Shown: positions 26,901-36,564 of the stretch, piece by piece
Layout: every line of letters begins with the position of its first letter
Numbering within the stretch: position 1 is the first letter of the stretch
Source: an uncultured Neomegalonema sp.
GTDB taxonomy: Bacteria; Pseudomonadota; Alphaproteobacteria; Rhodobacterales; Rhodobacteraceae
Assembly: GCA_937911325.1 (NCBI GenBank)
Contig: CALDSD010000047.1
Span: 1 to 58,543, forward strand
Length of the DNA stretch: 58,543 bases
Direction: 5' to 3'
Position numbers and translations under genes: made by a program
Notes under the pieces: generated by a model
The model's input: the letters and a program-made list of their open reading frames with translations, nothing else
Told to the model about the DNA's origin: nothing
Databases searched by the model: none

Positions 26901-27287
26901 ATGGATGCTCGTGTTCATCAAGACGCGCAAGGGCGAAAGTCGGTCGCCCAACCGTGCGGACAGCCTTGCTCGATCGAGCAGGGCATGCGGATACTCGGCG
27001 GCAAATGGACCGGATCGATCCTGTGGCACCTCAAGGACGGCCCCGTTCGCTTCAACGATCTCTCTCGCATGATCGGCGGCGCGAGCAAGAAGATGATCGC
27101 CGAACGCCTGCGCCAGCTTGAAAGCCGCGGCCTTGTCGCCAGGCGCGTCTTGAAAGCCTCGCCCGTTTCGGTCGAATACACGATCACCCCCCTTGGAAGC
27201 TCTGCGTTGGACTTCCTTGATCAGTTGCGGGCGTGGACGGAGGCTCTTCCTGACCAGGTCCGCACAGGCTCCGCCGCAGATGAATGA
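26901..27287 (+). CDS. HxlR (DUF24) family transcriptional regulator
   Basis: The 128-residue winged-helix protein has the family core SIEQGMRILGGKWTGSILWHL, FNDLSRMIGGASKKMIAERLRQLE and PVSVEYTITPLG. Cys23, just before the first helix, matches the position of the redox-sensing cysteine known in QorR, YodB and HypR; Cys19 is nearby. AAGGA is about 8 bases before the ATG. It is divergent from quinone reductase/GST genes and overlaps dehI by 8 bases, so it probably senses quinones or other electrophiles and derepresses both operons (inference). Confidence 0.9.
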   Translation: MDARVHQDAQGRKSVAQPCGQPCSIEQGMRILGGKWTGSILWHLKDGPVRFNDLSRMIGGASKKMIAERLRQLESRGLVARRVLKASPVSVEYTITPLGSSALDFLDQLRAWTEALPDQVRTGSAADE

Positions 27288-28167
27288 TCTGCCGCGTCTG
27301 AAGCCGGACCCCATCCCCGCGATCCGACCGGTTCCGGAATACCAGGCGGACGAGCGACTTCAGGCGGTGTACGCGGAGACGAAAGAGCGACTGCAAACGC
27401 CATGGATGGGCGTCGTGACGATGGCGTTCGCGGCTTACCCGAATTTCTATGGCGCGCTCTGGAGCGGATTCCGAGCGCTCGCCGACCAAAAAGAGTTCGT
27501 CGACGCCTGCGCTCGTCTGCGATCAGAGGCCGAAACCGCCGCGGTCGCGCTGGGCCCCAAGCCGCTGCAAGAGATCATGCTCGCCAAAGGCTATGGTCCG
27601 CGGGAGATTGATGAGATCCGAGCCCTGATCGAGGTCTTCTCCCACGGCAACATGCCCTACCTGATGATTGCGACAGCCGCGCGGATGCTGCTGGAGGGGG
27701 ATACGCTGTCCGAAGCCCGCGCCGTGACCCCTTACGACGGACGTCATGGTCCCGCAGCCGGGCAACGTCTGACGCTGATCGAACCCCATCACGCCGACGC
27801 GCCGACCCAGGACCTCTACGCCGAGATCCAATCGGCCTTGGGACTGCCGTTTGTGAACACTGACTATCGCGCGCTGGCGCGGTGGCCGAGCTATTTTCAA
27901 GCCGCCTGGGGAGACCTGCGCCCCAAAATCGGAACGACGGCTTATGAAGCCGCGGCGACGAAGGTGCATGCGCGCGCGACCACCGAAATGCGCGCCGCGC
28001 CGAACCCCGGCGATTTGAGCGCAGAGCGCCTTATTGAAGCAGCCAGAAAAGACGCGACGGTCGCGGAGGTTCGAGAGGTGGCGCGCCTGTTTCAGTGGCT
28101 GCTCCCGGGACTGGCGCTGAATGTCGCATATTTCCGGTCGCAGCTCGGCGGATCCCCGACCTTGTGA
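27280..28167 (+). CDS. dehI: DehI family 2-haloacid dehalogenase (DL-DEX type)
   Basis: This 295-residue protein is made of two related helical halves (about 25-150 and 175-290), as in DehI, which hydrolyses both D- and L-2-haloalkanoic acids without a covalent intermediate. VNTDYRALARWPSYFQAAWG places Asp195 at the position of the catalytic aspartate (Asp189 in DehI, Asp194 in DL-DEX). PWMGVVTMAFAAYPNFYGALW is the matching motif of the first half. Start ATG 27280 overlaps the HxlR stop (ATGAATGA), so regulator and enzyme are coupled. A diverged non-dehalogenase role is possible. Confidence 0.82.
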   Translation: MNDLPRLKPDPIPAIRPVPEYQADERLQAVYAETKERLQTPWMGVVTMAFAAYPNFYGALWSGFRALADQKEFVDACARLRSEAETAAVALGPKPLQEIMLAKGYGPREIDEIRALIEVFSHGNMPYLMIATAARMLLEGDTLSEARAVTPYDGRHGPAAGQRLTLIEPHHADAPTQDLYAEIQSALGLPFVNTDYRALARWPSYFQAAWGDLRPKIGTTAYEAAATKVHARATTEMRAAPNPGDLSAERLIEAARKDATVAEVREVARLFQWLLPGLALNVAYFRSQLGGSPTL

Positions 28168-28282
28168 GCGCTGGCGCCGATCGCTTCCCGCGCGCGGCGG
28201 CGGGCCGATGGGAGGCGCGACCGAAACGCTTGGCGCGACAGGTTTTCGGGTGGGTGGGGCCCGCCGCCGCGCGTGCTCATCC

Positions 28283-28948
28283 TCAAGTCCGGTCCTCGGG
28301 TCGCGCCGCAGCCGAAGCGCTAGCCCGCTCCAGGATCAGGACCGGCGTGCCGACGGCGGCCTGCTCATAGAGCCAGGCGATATGCTGGGGGAACAGACGT
28401 ATACAGCCCGACGTCGTCGCCCGACCGATCGACGTCGGATCGTTGGCGCCATGAATGGCGTAGTAGCGCCATCCCAGGTAGAGCGCGTGCTCGCCGAGAG
28501 GGTTATCCGGTCCCGGCGGCACGTAGCGCGGCAGATCGGGGTTGCGCTTCAGCATCGAGGGCGTCGGCCGCCAGTCCGGGTTGATCCTCCGCCGCACAAT
28601 CTCGGTCCGTCCGGTGCGTTCAAGCTCCGGCGCCGACGCTATCGCGACAGGGAAGGATCGATAATGTGCGTCCCCGCGCGCCCAGTAGTGCAGACGCCGC
28701 GCATCGAGATCGACCAGGATCGCGCCCCGGTTCAGATCCTCGAAATGGTCTCGCCAATCAAGCTCCGGCCCGGGCTCAGGCAGCGCAGCACGAACGAAAC
28801 GTTCCGTTCGCACTTCCGTCGGCGGGGCGGCGCACGCGATCAGTCCCATGGTCACGACAGCGAGGCGGCCGATCGCCCAAAGCCCCCTCGCCCCGATGAC
28901 GCGGAGGCCGCTTGGCAACCGAGCAGATCTGACAAAGGCGCTAATCAT
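28283..28948 (-). CDS. L,D-transpeptidase (YkuD domain) lipoprotein
   Basis: A 221-residue putative outer-membrane lipoprotein that makes or edits 3-3 peptidoglycan crosslinks or attaches proteins to the wall. A lipobox LIAC places the lipidated cysteine at residue 39. The YkuD catalytic motif HGANDPTSIGRATTSGCIRL gives His166 and Cys182. WYYAIHG-like and PPGPDNPLGEHALYLG segments support the call. It sits directly after the broken barrel gene, on the same strand, 10 bases apart, and may be cotranscribed with it. Confidence 0.9.
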   Translation of the reverse strand: MISAFVRSARLPSGLRVIGARGLWAIGRLAVVTMGLIACAAPPTEVRTERFVRAALPEPGPELDWRDHFEDLNRGAILVDLDARRLHYWARGDAHYRSFPVAIASAPELERTGRTEIVRRRINPDWRPTPSMLKRNPDLPRYVPPGPDNPLGEHALYLGWRYYAIHGANDPTSIGRATTSGCIRLFPQHIAWLYEQAAVGTPVLILERASASAAARPEDRT

Positions 28949-28958
28949 TCGTCGACGC

Positions 28959-30314
28959 TCAGTTCAACACTGAGGTCCCGGGCGTTTCCTCTTCCGGCGG
29001 CTCAGGCTCCCTTGATTCTTTTGAGAACGGCGCGAACGGCGACTGGTAGCCCAGATGGCGGCGTGGCTCAGCCAGACGACGGCCGCGACGGACGGTTTCG
29101 ACCACCTCCACGCGATCCGGCGGCGGCGCCAGGATCTCGCGGGCGGGTTCGCCGCCCTTGGTCGTTCCGCCAACGCCAGACACGACCGGGACGCTACAGT
29201 CGAAACGGCGGTCGCCGTTCCCGTCCCGGATCTCAACGCAGTCCCGACCCGGGATCGTTTCAGCTTGATAAGTCGTTGTCTCGGTGTGCTTCGTGGCGCC
29301 GCCCCACGCGTAGGTCAGCTTCAGCCCGCCGACGAGATCGAACGAGCTGTCGTCGCTGTCGCGCTCATCCCCGCCATTCGCCCATCGCGGGCCCAGAAAG
29401 CCGCCGATCGACCAGCCGTCAGGCAGACCGCCCCACTACTCTATGCCCAACGTTGCGATCGCGCCGAAAAGCGAGTCGGTTTCGTCGCCGTCGGCGAAGC
29501 CGAAACCGGCGACCGTTCCAGTGACCCGCATTCCGGGATCATCGAAGTTCCGGCCGTATTCTACGTAGACATCGCCGCCCAAACGCGGCGCCCGGTCGAG
29601 CGCGCCATACTCCGACGTGTCCGAGTAATCGCTAAACGGCACGTACGCGTTCACGCCGGCCATCAAGGTTTCAGTCGAGGCCTGATCGAACACCCATTGA
29701 ATTGCGGCGCCCACGCCTATCTGGCCCAGCAGGTCCTGCTCCTCGGCCTGAGCTCCGAGGTCGAGGGCGACATGCGCCATGACCGCCGTGTCGTCGTCCA
29801 GCCAAGTGTAATAAGTCGGAACGATCGACCCGGCGTAGAAGTCCTCGGCGTCGTCGATATCGGCCGCGAAATAGCCTTTCACCCAAAGCGCCGCCGCGTC
29901 GTCGTCGCCGCGATAGAACGGCAGACCTGCGCCGACATTTGCGATCGCGTAATCGCTGTCGATCGTTCCTCCGACCGAAACCTCCCGCCCGACGCCGAAA
30001 CCCGCTTCGGGAAGGATTGGCGCCGCCGGACCCACGATCCCAAGAGATCCCGCTGAAAGATCCGCGTCGGCGCTGGTGAACACCTGACCGGAAAAGGCGA
30101 GACGCTCCCCGTTCTTGTCTGGATGATCGACGGCCCCGATGCTGCGCAAAACCGCAGCCTGTTCGGCAACTGAAAGAACGGCGTCGCCGCCAGAGCCTCC
30201 GTGAAGACCAGCGCTGGTGCTGCAGCCGGCCATGATGAGGCAAAGAACGCCGCTTCCGCCGTAAGAAATGAATGTCGTTAGGCTGCTCTTCGCAGCCCGA
30301 TGCTTGCGCGCCAT
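28959..30314 (-). pseudogene. Barrel-like lipoprotein gene interrupted by one in-frame TAG
   Basis: From the ATG at 30314 the reading frame gives a lipoprotein signal (IMAGC, lipid Cys31) and a glycine- and aspartate-rich body with alternating strands that looks like an outer-membrane or surface beta protein. At 29438-29436 an amber codon follows FGAIATLGIE. The same frame then stays open for 158 more codons to TGA at 28959, beginning WGGLPDGWSIGGFLGPRWANG and ending in an acidic Pro/Glu tail, clearly in the same style. So the full gene was about 451 codons; a single base change (for example from TAT, TAC, TGG or CAG) broke it. Without readthrough a 292-residue product is made. A sequencing error is possible. 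Confidence 0.75.
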
Positions 30315-30465
30315 GGTCCACCCCTGCCCAACAGCGCTCGCTCCTCCACGTATCACGTTAGGTAACAACTCCGCCGAGCCGAAGCCCGAGATCGGGACTT
30401 TCCCCAATCCGGCGCGAATGATGACAAAAGTGTGGCCAGCACACCGCACCCGTCTCCAGAGCTGT

Positions 30466-31122
30466 CTACGATAGATTAGCCCTCAGCGCCGCAGCCGACG
30501 CAAAAGGGCTGAGAGCCGCACACCCCAAAGTCACCCCAACCAGCAGCATGAACGGACCCGTCACGTCCTGATCCAAGGCCGCCGCACGAACCGCCAAGGC
30601 GCCGAAAATGAGCGTTGGAATATAAAGCGGCAGCACGAGCAGCGACAAAAGCAGCCCGCCACGCCGAACGCCGACCGTCAGCGCGGCGCCGATCGAGCCG
30701 ATCAGGGATAGCGCCGGCGTGCCGATCAGCAGCGACCCGACCAGCGCGCCCCACGCCTCGATCGGCAGATTCAGCATCACCGCCAGAATTGGAGAGGCGA
30801 GCGCCAGCGGCAGCCCCGTCGTCAGCCAGTGCGCCGCCGTCTTCGCGATCACGGCGCTCTCGACAGGGATCGGACCCAGCAAGATGAGGTCCAGCGAACC
30901 GTCCTCGTAATCGGCTTGAAACAATCGATCGAGCGACAGCAAGCACGCCAAAAGCGCAAACACCCACAAGGCGCCGGGCGCCAATCGCGCCAGAAGGTCG
31001 GTTTCGCCCCCCAATCCGAACGCCAAAAGCGAGACCGCCAGCACGAAGAAGGCGAGGCTTTGCCCCGCGCCGCCGCCGATCCGGAAGGACAGCGCGACGT
31101 CGCGCCAGAACAGAGCGCTCAT
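30466..31122 (-). CDS. ccmB: Haem exporter membrane protein CcmB
   Basis: The 218-residue integral membrane protein has six helices and CcmB features, including LDRLFQADYEDGSLDLILLGPIP and GLLLSLLVLPLYIPTLIFGA. With CcmA it forms the ATP-driven part of the CcmABCD complex that releases haem-loaded CcmE. Its ATG overlaps the ccmA stop (ATGA). It is followed not by ccmC but by the broken lipoprotein gene. Confidence 0.95.
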   Translation of the reverse strand: MSALFWRDVALSFRIGGGAGQSLAFFVLAVSLLAFGLGGETDLLARLAPGALWVFALLACLLSLDRLFQADYEDGSLDLILLGPIPVESAVIAKTAAHWLTTGLPLALASPILAVMLNLPIEAWGALVGSLLIGTPALSLIGSIGAALTVGVRRGGLLLSLLVLPLYIPTLIFGALAVRAAALDQDVTGPFMLLVGVTLGCAALSPFASAAALRANLS

Positions 31123-31787
31123 GAAAACGCTCCTTCAGCCAAAAACGGATCGGCCTCACCCGAAGTCTTTTCAGAGCTCTGGAAAGGCTCCATCCGGATC
31201 TCGAGATCAGGCGCCCGCCCCAGATCCACGTGGGTCGCCACCAGTGCGATCCCGCCTTCAGCGCAGTGCCGGGCGATCAGATCCGCGAAAACCGCGACAT
31301 TGGCGACGTCGAGCGACACGGTGGGCTCATCCAGAAGCCAGATTGGACGATTAACCACCGCCAGCCGGGCGAGACCCAACCGTCTTTTTTGTCCAGCCGA
31401 GCAATAGGCGGCCGGCGCATCGGCGATCTGGTCTAAGGAAAACGTCTTCAGCACGTCCGTCGTGGTCTCGCGCCCGCTGTAGAAGCGCCGCCAGAAATCG
31501 AGGTTTTCGGAAACCGTCATCTGCGGCTTCACGGCATCCAGGTGTCCCGCGTAGAGGATTTGTTCCTGCAGCGCGTCACGGCCCGACCTCAAAGACGCAT
31601 CGCCAAGGCGCACGTCGCCGTCCTCCACGCCGACCAAGCCGCACATGGCGCGCAGAAGCGTCGACTTGCCGGAACCGTTCGGCCCCCGCAACGCCGCAAA
31701 GGCGCCGGCCTCGATCTCAAAGCCGGCGCCTTCGAAAACGCGGCGACCGCCGCGCACACAGGAAAGATCTTCAACAATCAGCCGCAT
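31119..31787 (-). CDS. ccmA: Haem exporter ATP-binding protein CcmA
   Basis: A 222-residue ABC ATPase with Walker A GPNGSGKS, a signature region CSAGQKRRLGLARL in place of LSGGQ (a known CcmA trait) and Walker B IWLLDEPTVSLD. I chose ATG 31787 (MRLIVEDL) because the ATPase core starts there and AGGAAAG lies upstream. It is divergent from acnA, an arrangement common in alphaproteobacteria. Confidence 0.95.
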   Translation of the reverse strand: MRLIVEDLSCVRGGRRVFEGAGFEIEAGAFAALRGPNGSGKSTLLRAMCGLVGVEDGDVRLGDASLRSGRDALQEQILYAGHLDAVKPQMTVSENLDFWRRFYSGRETTTDVLKTFSLDQIADAPAAYCSAGQKRRLGLARLAVVNRPIWLLDEPTVSLDVANVAVFADLIARHCAEGGIALVATHVDLGRAPDLEIRMEPFQSSEKTSGEADPFLAEGAFS

Positions 31788-32003
31788 CTCGACCCTGATA
31801 CCTCCGGCACGTGCGACCACACAACGCTGTCATTCGTGAACGACATTTTATTGCGCTGCAGAAAGATGGGCGCCATTAAACGTGCAAGTTAGAAACTGGG
31901 GCGAGGCCCAGAAAACCGGCGTAGACGTCGCATCGAACGCCAGACCGCCCGCCCCGACCTGTTCGGACCCTGTCCGCCCACGCGCGCAAAGGGGAGGTCA
32001 TTC

Positions 32004-34676
32004 ATGACCATCAAGGCCGGATCTCAGGCTGCCAAGTTTCGCAAGCAGCTCGCGGCGGGTGGACAAACGGAAGACTATTTCGGTCTCGCCGCCGCCGGGA
32101 ACGTCGCCAGTCTGCCGAAGTCGCTGAAAGTCGTCTTCGAGAACCTGGTCCGGAACCTCGATGGCGCGACCGTTACTGAGGAAGATCTTGCGGCGTTTGG
32201 CGAATGGGCGTCGAATGGCGGCAAATCATCACGGGAAATCGCGTACCGCCCGGCGCGCGTCCTTCTTCAGGATTTCACCGGCGTGCCTGCGGTCGTCGAT
32301 CTGGCGGCGATGCGCGACGCCATCGCGTCCCTGGGCGGCGATCCCAACAAGATCAACCCGCTCTCGCCCGTCGATCTGGTGATCGACCACTCGGTGATGG
32401 TTGACGAGTTCGGCAATCCACGCGCGTTCCAGCTCAATGTCGACCGTGAATACGAGCGCAACGGCGAACGCTACACGTTCCTGAAATGGGGCCAAGGCGC
32501 GTTCGAGAATTTCCGCGTCGTGCCGCCCGGCACCGGGATCTGTCACCAGGTCAACCTCGAATACCTCGCCCAGTGCGTCTGGGCCGACACGGATCAGAAC
32601 GGCGCGACAGTCGCCTATCCAGATACGCTCGTCGGCACGGACAGCCACACCACGATGGTCAATGGGATGGCGGTTCTTGGTTGGGGCGTCGGCGGCATCG
32701 AAGCCGAGGCGGCGATGTTGGGCCAGCCCGTTTCCATGCTGATCCCCGAAGTGGTGGGCTTCAAGCTGACCGGCAAACTGAAAGAAGGCGTCACCGCGAC
32801 CGACTTGGTGCTGCGAGTGACCCAGATGCTGCGCGAGAAAGGCGTCGTCGGCAAATTCGTCGAGTTCTACGGCGACGGGCTGGCGGACCTGCCGGTGGCC
32901 GACCGCGCGACCATCGGCAACATGGCGCCAGAGTACGGCGCGACCTGCGGCTTCTTCCCGATCGACGAAGGCACGTTGCGCTACCTGAACACCACTGGCC
33001 GCGACGAAGCCCGCATCGCGCTCGTGGAAGCCTACGCCAAGGCGAACGGTTTCTGGCGGAACCCTGGCGACGAGCCGGTGTTCACCGACACCCTCGCGCT
33101 CGACATGGGCGATGTGGAGCCTGCGATCGCCGGCCCGAAGCGCCCGCAGGATCGCGTCTTGCTGAAAGACGCCGCCAGCGCCTTCACCGCGGCGATGGAT
33201 ACCGAGTTCAAGCGCCCGCTCGACAAGGAACAGCCAGTCGAGGGCGCCGACTACAGCCTCAAGTCCGGCAATGTCGTCATCGCGGCGATCACGTCGTGCA
33301 CCAACACATCCAACCCGTATGTGATGATCGCGGCTGGTCTCGTTGCGAAGAAGGCCGCGGAAAAGGGTCTGACGCGCAAGCCTTGGGTGAAGACATCGCT
33401 GGCTCCGGGAAGTCAGGTCGTCTCGGCATATCTTGAAGCGTCGGGCCTGCAACCAGAACTCGACAAGCTCGGCTTCCACCTCGTCGGCTATGGCTGCACG
33501 ACCTGCATCGGAAACTCGGGGCCGCTGCCGACGGAGATCTCCAAGGCGATCCATGAAGGCGATCTGGTGGCGACCTCGGTCCTGTCGGGGAACCGCAACT
33601 TCGAAGGCCGCGTGAACCCGGATGTGCGGGCCAACTACCTCGCCTCCCCGCCTCTGGTCGTCGCCTACGCGATCCTCGGCGACATGACAAAAGACATCGC
33701 CACAGAACCGCTGGGCATGGATCAGAACGGACAGCCGGTCTATCTCAAAGACATCTGGCCGTCGCAGCAGGAAGTCGCGGACCTGGTTGAGCAAACGGTC
33801 ACACGCGAGGCGTTCCAGACCAAGTACGCGGATGTGTTCGCTGGCGACGAGAAATGGCGGAGCATCGATGCAGGCGCCGGTCTGACCTACGACTGGCCCT
33901 CGACGAGCACCTATGTGCAGAACCCTCCTTACTTCGAAGGGATGAGCACAGAGCCAGGCGAAATCGACGACGTCGAAGCCGCACGCGTGTTGGCGATCCT
34001 GGCGGACTCGGTCACCACCGACCACATTTCGCCGGCGGGCTCCTTCAAGGAAAGCACCCCGGCCGGCATGTACCTGAAAGACCATCAGGTTCTTCCGAAA
34101 GACTTCAACTCGTTCGGCGCGCGCCGCGGCAACCATCAGGTGATGATGCGCGGCACCTTCGCGAACATCCGCATCAAGAACGAGATGTTGGACGGGGTCG
34201 AAGGCGGCTTCACCAAAGGCCCGGACGGCGGCGAGATGCCGATCTACGACGCGGCGATGGCCTACAAGGCCCAGGGCACGCCGCTCGTCATTGTCGCCGG
34301 GAAGGAATACGGCACCGGTTCAAGCCGCGACTGGGCGGCGAAGGGGACGGCGCTGCTCGGCGTGAAAGCGGTGATCGCCGAGAGCTTCGAGCGGATCCAC
34401 CGCTCGAACCTGGTCGGCATGGGCGTGCTGCCCTTCGAGTTCACCGGCGGCGACAGCCGGACGTCGCTGGGGCTCAAAGGCGACGAGTCGATCTCGATCA
34501 TGGGGCTGGCGGATGTGCAGCCGCGTGAGATCGTGAAGGCCCACATCGCCTATGCGGACGGATCTTCGAAAGAGATCGACCTGCTGTGCCGGATCGATAC
34601 CGACACCGAGATCGACTACGTCAAACATGGCGGCGTGCTGCACTACGTGCTGCGCGATCTGGCGAAGGCGGCCTAA
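32004..34676 (+). CDS. acnA: Aconitate hydratase A
   Basis: The 890-residue enzyme interconverts citrate and isocitrate in the TCA cycle and, as an iron-sulfur protein, may bind RNA when apo. The three cluster cysteines lie in [10 protein letters not shown] and [15 protein letters not shown]. Other family blocks are [35 protein letters not shown], and the swivel domain with [20 protein letters not shown] and [22 protein letters not shown] precedes the ATG by 6 bases. Length is standard for AcnA. Confidence 0.97.
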   Translation: MTIKAGSQAAKFRKQLAAGGQTEDYFGLAAAGNVASLPKSLKVVFENLVRNLDGATVTEEDLAAFGEWASNGGKSSREIAYRPARVLLQDFTGVPAVVDLAAMRDAIASLGGDPNKINPLSPVDLVIDHSVMVDEFGNPRAFQLNVDREYERNGERYTFLKWGQGAFENFRVVPPGTGICHQVNLEYLAQCVWADTDQNGATVAYPDTLVGTDSHTTMVNGMAVLGWGVGGIEAEAAMLGQPVSMLIPEVVGFKLTGKLKEGVTATDLVLRVTQMLREKGVVGKFVEFYGDGLADLPVADRATIGNMAPEYGATCGFFPIDEGTLRYLNTTGRDEARIALVEAYAKANGFWRNPGDEPVFTDTLALDMGDVEPAIAGPKRPQDRVLLKDAASAFTAAMDTEFKRPLDKEQPVEGADYSLKSGNVVIAAITSCTNTSNPYVMIAAGLVAKKAAEKGLTRKPWVKTSLAPGSQVVSAYLEASGLQPELDKLGFHLVGYGCTTCIGNSGPLPTEISKAIHEGDLVATSVLSGNRNFEGRVNPDVRANYLASPPLVVAYAILGDMTKDIATEPLGMDQNGQPVYLKDIWPSQQEVADLVEQTVTREAFQTKYADVFAGDEKWRSIDAGAGLTYDWPSTSTYVQNPPYFEGMSTEPGEIDDVEAARVLAILADSVTTDHISPAGSFKESTPAGMYLKDHQVLPKDFNSFGARRGNHQVMMRGTFANIRIKNEMLDGVEGGFTKGPDGGEMPIYDAAMAYKAQGTPLVIVAGKEYGTGSSRDWAAKGTALLGVKAVIAESFERIHRSNLVGMGVLPFEFTGGDSRTSLGLKGDESISIMGLADVQPREIVKAHIAYADGSSKEIDLLCRIDTDTEIDYVKHGGVLHYVLRDLAKAA

Positions 34677-34706
34677 GGCGCGAGCGAGCCGAGCGTGATG
34701 AGCTAA

Positions 34707-34729
34707 AGGCCCTCGCCCCGCGGGGGCCT
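34707..34729. terminator. GC-rich inverted repeat between convergent acnA and the ScfR-type gene
   Basis: AGGCCC (34707-34712) pairs with GGGCCT (34724-34729), and a CCCCGCGGGG palindrome lies inside. It sits between the two convergent stop codons (34676 and 34744) and could end both transcripts, although neither side has a good T-run. Confidence 0.5.
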
Positions 34730-34743
34730 CTAGCGTTGAAGGG

Positions 34744-36327
34744 TCAACCTACCAAAAGTTCCTCCTGTCGCGCCGGGCACCCCGAGCGCGCGCAGAGCCG
34801 ACAGCTTTGCCCAACGAATTCCGGCGCCGCCCGAGCGGCGACCGCAAGCCCGTCGCCGTAGACGAGTTGCTCGGCGTGGATCGCATCGCAGGCGAGCATG
34901 ATCGAGATCGTATGGCGCGTGCGATCGTAAGAGCCCGAGCCGCGTTCTTGCGCCCGAGCGATAAAGAGAAACCGACCGCCGGCGGGAAACTCGACGAGTT
35001 GCCGCAGGATCTCGCCCGGCCGCTGCGCCGCACGGTAGATCGCCCAAAGCGGGCAAGCGCCGCCGTAACGAGGCAAGGGAAGATCGGGCAGCGCCAATCG
35101 CTTGCCGACAAAGCCTGACGGATCGACCCGCATAAACCCGAACGGAACCCCTTCGGCGCTGGGGCGCCGCAGGCTCGTCAGCCGATGCGCCGCCTGTTCA
35201 AAACTCACCGCGTAGCGGCGCGCCAACAGCTGGAGATCGTAGCGCAAGCTCTTCGCATCCTCGAGGAACGCTTGGTAGGGCATCAGCAGCGCCGCGGCGG
35301 CGTAGGAGGCGAGCGCTCGCATCGCTCGAACGCGCGACGGGTCGGACTTCAAACCCGGCGCCAGTTTGATCTGCGTCTGGATGGCGTCGGACATGTTCAG
35401 TTCGCACGCCAGCCGCGCGATGCGAAAGCGACGGGCCGCGCCGGCGGCCTCTGACGCGATGAACAGGCAGCCTGCGTCTCGATCGAACCTCATCCGCCGC
35501 AGGAAACCACCTTCGTCAACGATCGGGCTTTCACTGAACGCCACATCGACGTCGAACCGCGCCTTGAGATGCTCCACCAACCGCGACTCGGTCAGTCCCC
35601 GTCTGATCCCGATCTCCGCGCGCAACGCCTCCGCGCCCGTCTCCAGCGTTTCAAAGTAGTTGCGCTTCGCCTCGATAAAGGCGTCGACCTCTTCAGCGGG
35701 CGTCGTCGACAAGCTCTGCGCTTCAGACTTGTCGAAGAACGATGCGATTGACCGGGTCACATTGGTCAGGTCCGCGCTTTCCTTGGCGAGCATGCCGTGG
35801 AACTTGTCAGTTTCATCGGGGCTCAGATCATCCGCGTCGTCCAAGATCTCTGACGCCGAACGGATGGCGGCGACCTGCCCGAGCATCCTGTGCACCGCCT
35901 CGTTGAGAAACGGATCCTGATTGAGACGGTCCGATAACGCGCTCGCCAAACGGTCGCGATCGTTGAATGCGCGATGGAGCGCGACCACGGCCCGCGCCCA
36001 GTCCGGGTGGCGACCGACCAGATCCATCGCATTTGGCGCCAGCGACTGGCCGGCCTGAGGCCCAATTCCCTGGACGACCGGGTCGGTTGCGATCTCGCTC
36101 AACTGTCCGACGAGTTGGCGTTCAGCCGCGCCGTCGAGCGATTCGAGGTCTGTCCCAAGCTCGCGCGCGATCCGCACCAGTAGACCGCCGCCGATGGGAC
36201 GTTTCCCGTTCTCGATCAGGTTTAGATATGAAGCCGAGATCTCGAGCTTCTGCGCCAGCGCGGCCTGAGTCACGCCGCTGGCTTTGCGCCGCTCCTTTAT
36301 TCTCAAACCGATGGGCGCGCGCGCCAT
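34744..36327 (-). CDS. ScfR/RamB-type short-chain fatty acyl regulator (XRE helix-turn-helix, ImmA/IrrE-like, DUF2083)
   Basis: A 527-residue transcription factor. Residues 7-58 are an XRE-type helix-turn-helix (KASGVTQAALAQKLEISASYLNLIENGKRP). The middle has an ImmA/IrrE-like region (FRIARLACELN) without an intact HExxH zinc motif. The C-terminal DUF2083 part ends with CRLCARSGCPAR, a cysteine cluster that may bind metal or sense redox state. Relatives control isocitrate lyase, propionyl-CoA and acetate use. ATG 36327 has GGGGAA upstream. It is convergent with acnA and divergent from HAAT importer 1, which it could regulate. Confidence 0.88.
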   Translation of the reverse strand: MARAPIGLRIKERRKASGVTQAALAQKLEISASYLNLIENGKRPIGGGLLVRIARELGTDLESLDGAAERQLVGQLSEIATDPVVQGIGPQAGQSLAPNAMDLVGRHPDWARAVVALHRAFNDRDRLASALSDRLNQDPFLNEAVHRMLGQVAAIRSASEILDDADDLSPDETDKFHGMLAKESADLTNVTRSIASFFDKSEAQSLSTTPAEEVDAFIEAKRNYFETLETGAEALRAEIGIRRGLTESRLVEHLKARFDVDVAFSESPIVDEGGFLRRMRFDRDAGCLFIASEAAGAARRFRIARLACELNMSDAIQTQIKLAPGLKSDPSRVRAMRALASYAAAALLMPYQAFLEDAKSLRYDLQLLARRYAVSFEQAAHRLTSLRRPSAEGVPFGFMRVDPSGFVGKRLALPDLPLPRYGGACPLWAIYRAAQRPGEILRQLVEFPAGGRFLFIARAQERGSGSYDRTRHTISIMLACDAIHAEQLVYGDGLAVAARAAPEFVGQSCRLCARSGCPARQEELLVG

Positions 36328-36348
36328 GCGTGAATTCCCCAAAAGGTT

Positions 36349-36416
36349 GTTGTTAAACGACTTAAGAAACCGGCCTGCAAATTATTGACACACGCAGCTG
36401 CAAAAATTCCAGCAAA
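36349..36416. promoter_or_regulatory. AT-rich divergent promoter with a 13-bp imperfect palindrome and three GCAAA elements
   Basis: A near-palindrome GTTGTTAAACGAC (36349-36361) lies 22 bases before the ScfR-type gene start. GCAAA occurs at 36377, 36400 and 36412 in the same orientation. RamB-type regulators are reported to bind sites built around TTTGCAAA, so these may be half-sites, but full palindromes are absent. The rest of the gap to 36564 is AT-rich with no other structure I can see. Confidence 0.4.
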
Positions 36417-36564
36417 TTCACAAAAATTTACAGACACCCGTTTCTTCTGTTGCGTCAAAAGCGGACGTCCAGACATTTTGTCGCGAGATGTGAATTCGCA
36501 TCTCCGCGCGTCGCTTACGCGTGGCTGAAAAAGTCTAAAGACGAATACTCTAGGGAGGATACTG

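Noticed and set aside
29436-29438. TAG as pyrrolysine or programmed readthrough
   Set aside because: Pyrrolysine is not expected in this group and no recoding element is evident; a nonsense mutation or sequencing error is simpler.
28121-29524. 467-codon plus-strand frame across the L,D-transpeptidase and barrel gene region
   Set aside because: Arg/Ser/Pro-rich antisense frame over genes with clear motifs on the minus strand.
32229-34136. 635-codon frame antisense to acnA
   Set aside because: Opposite a textbook aconitase; composition typical of a codon-bias shadow.
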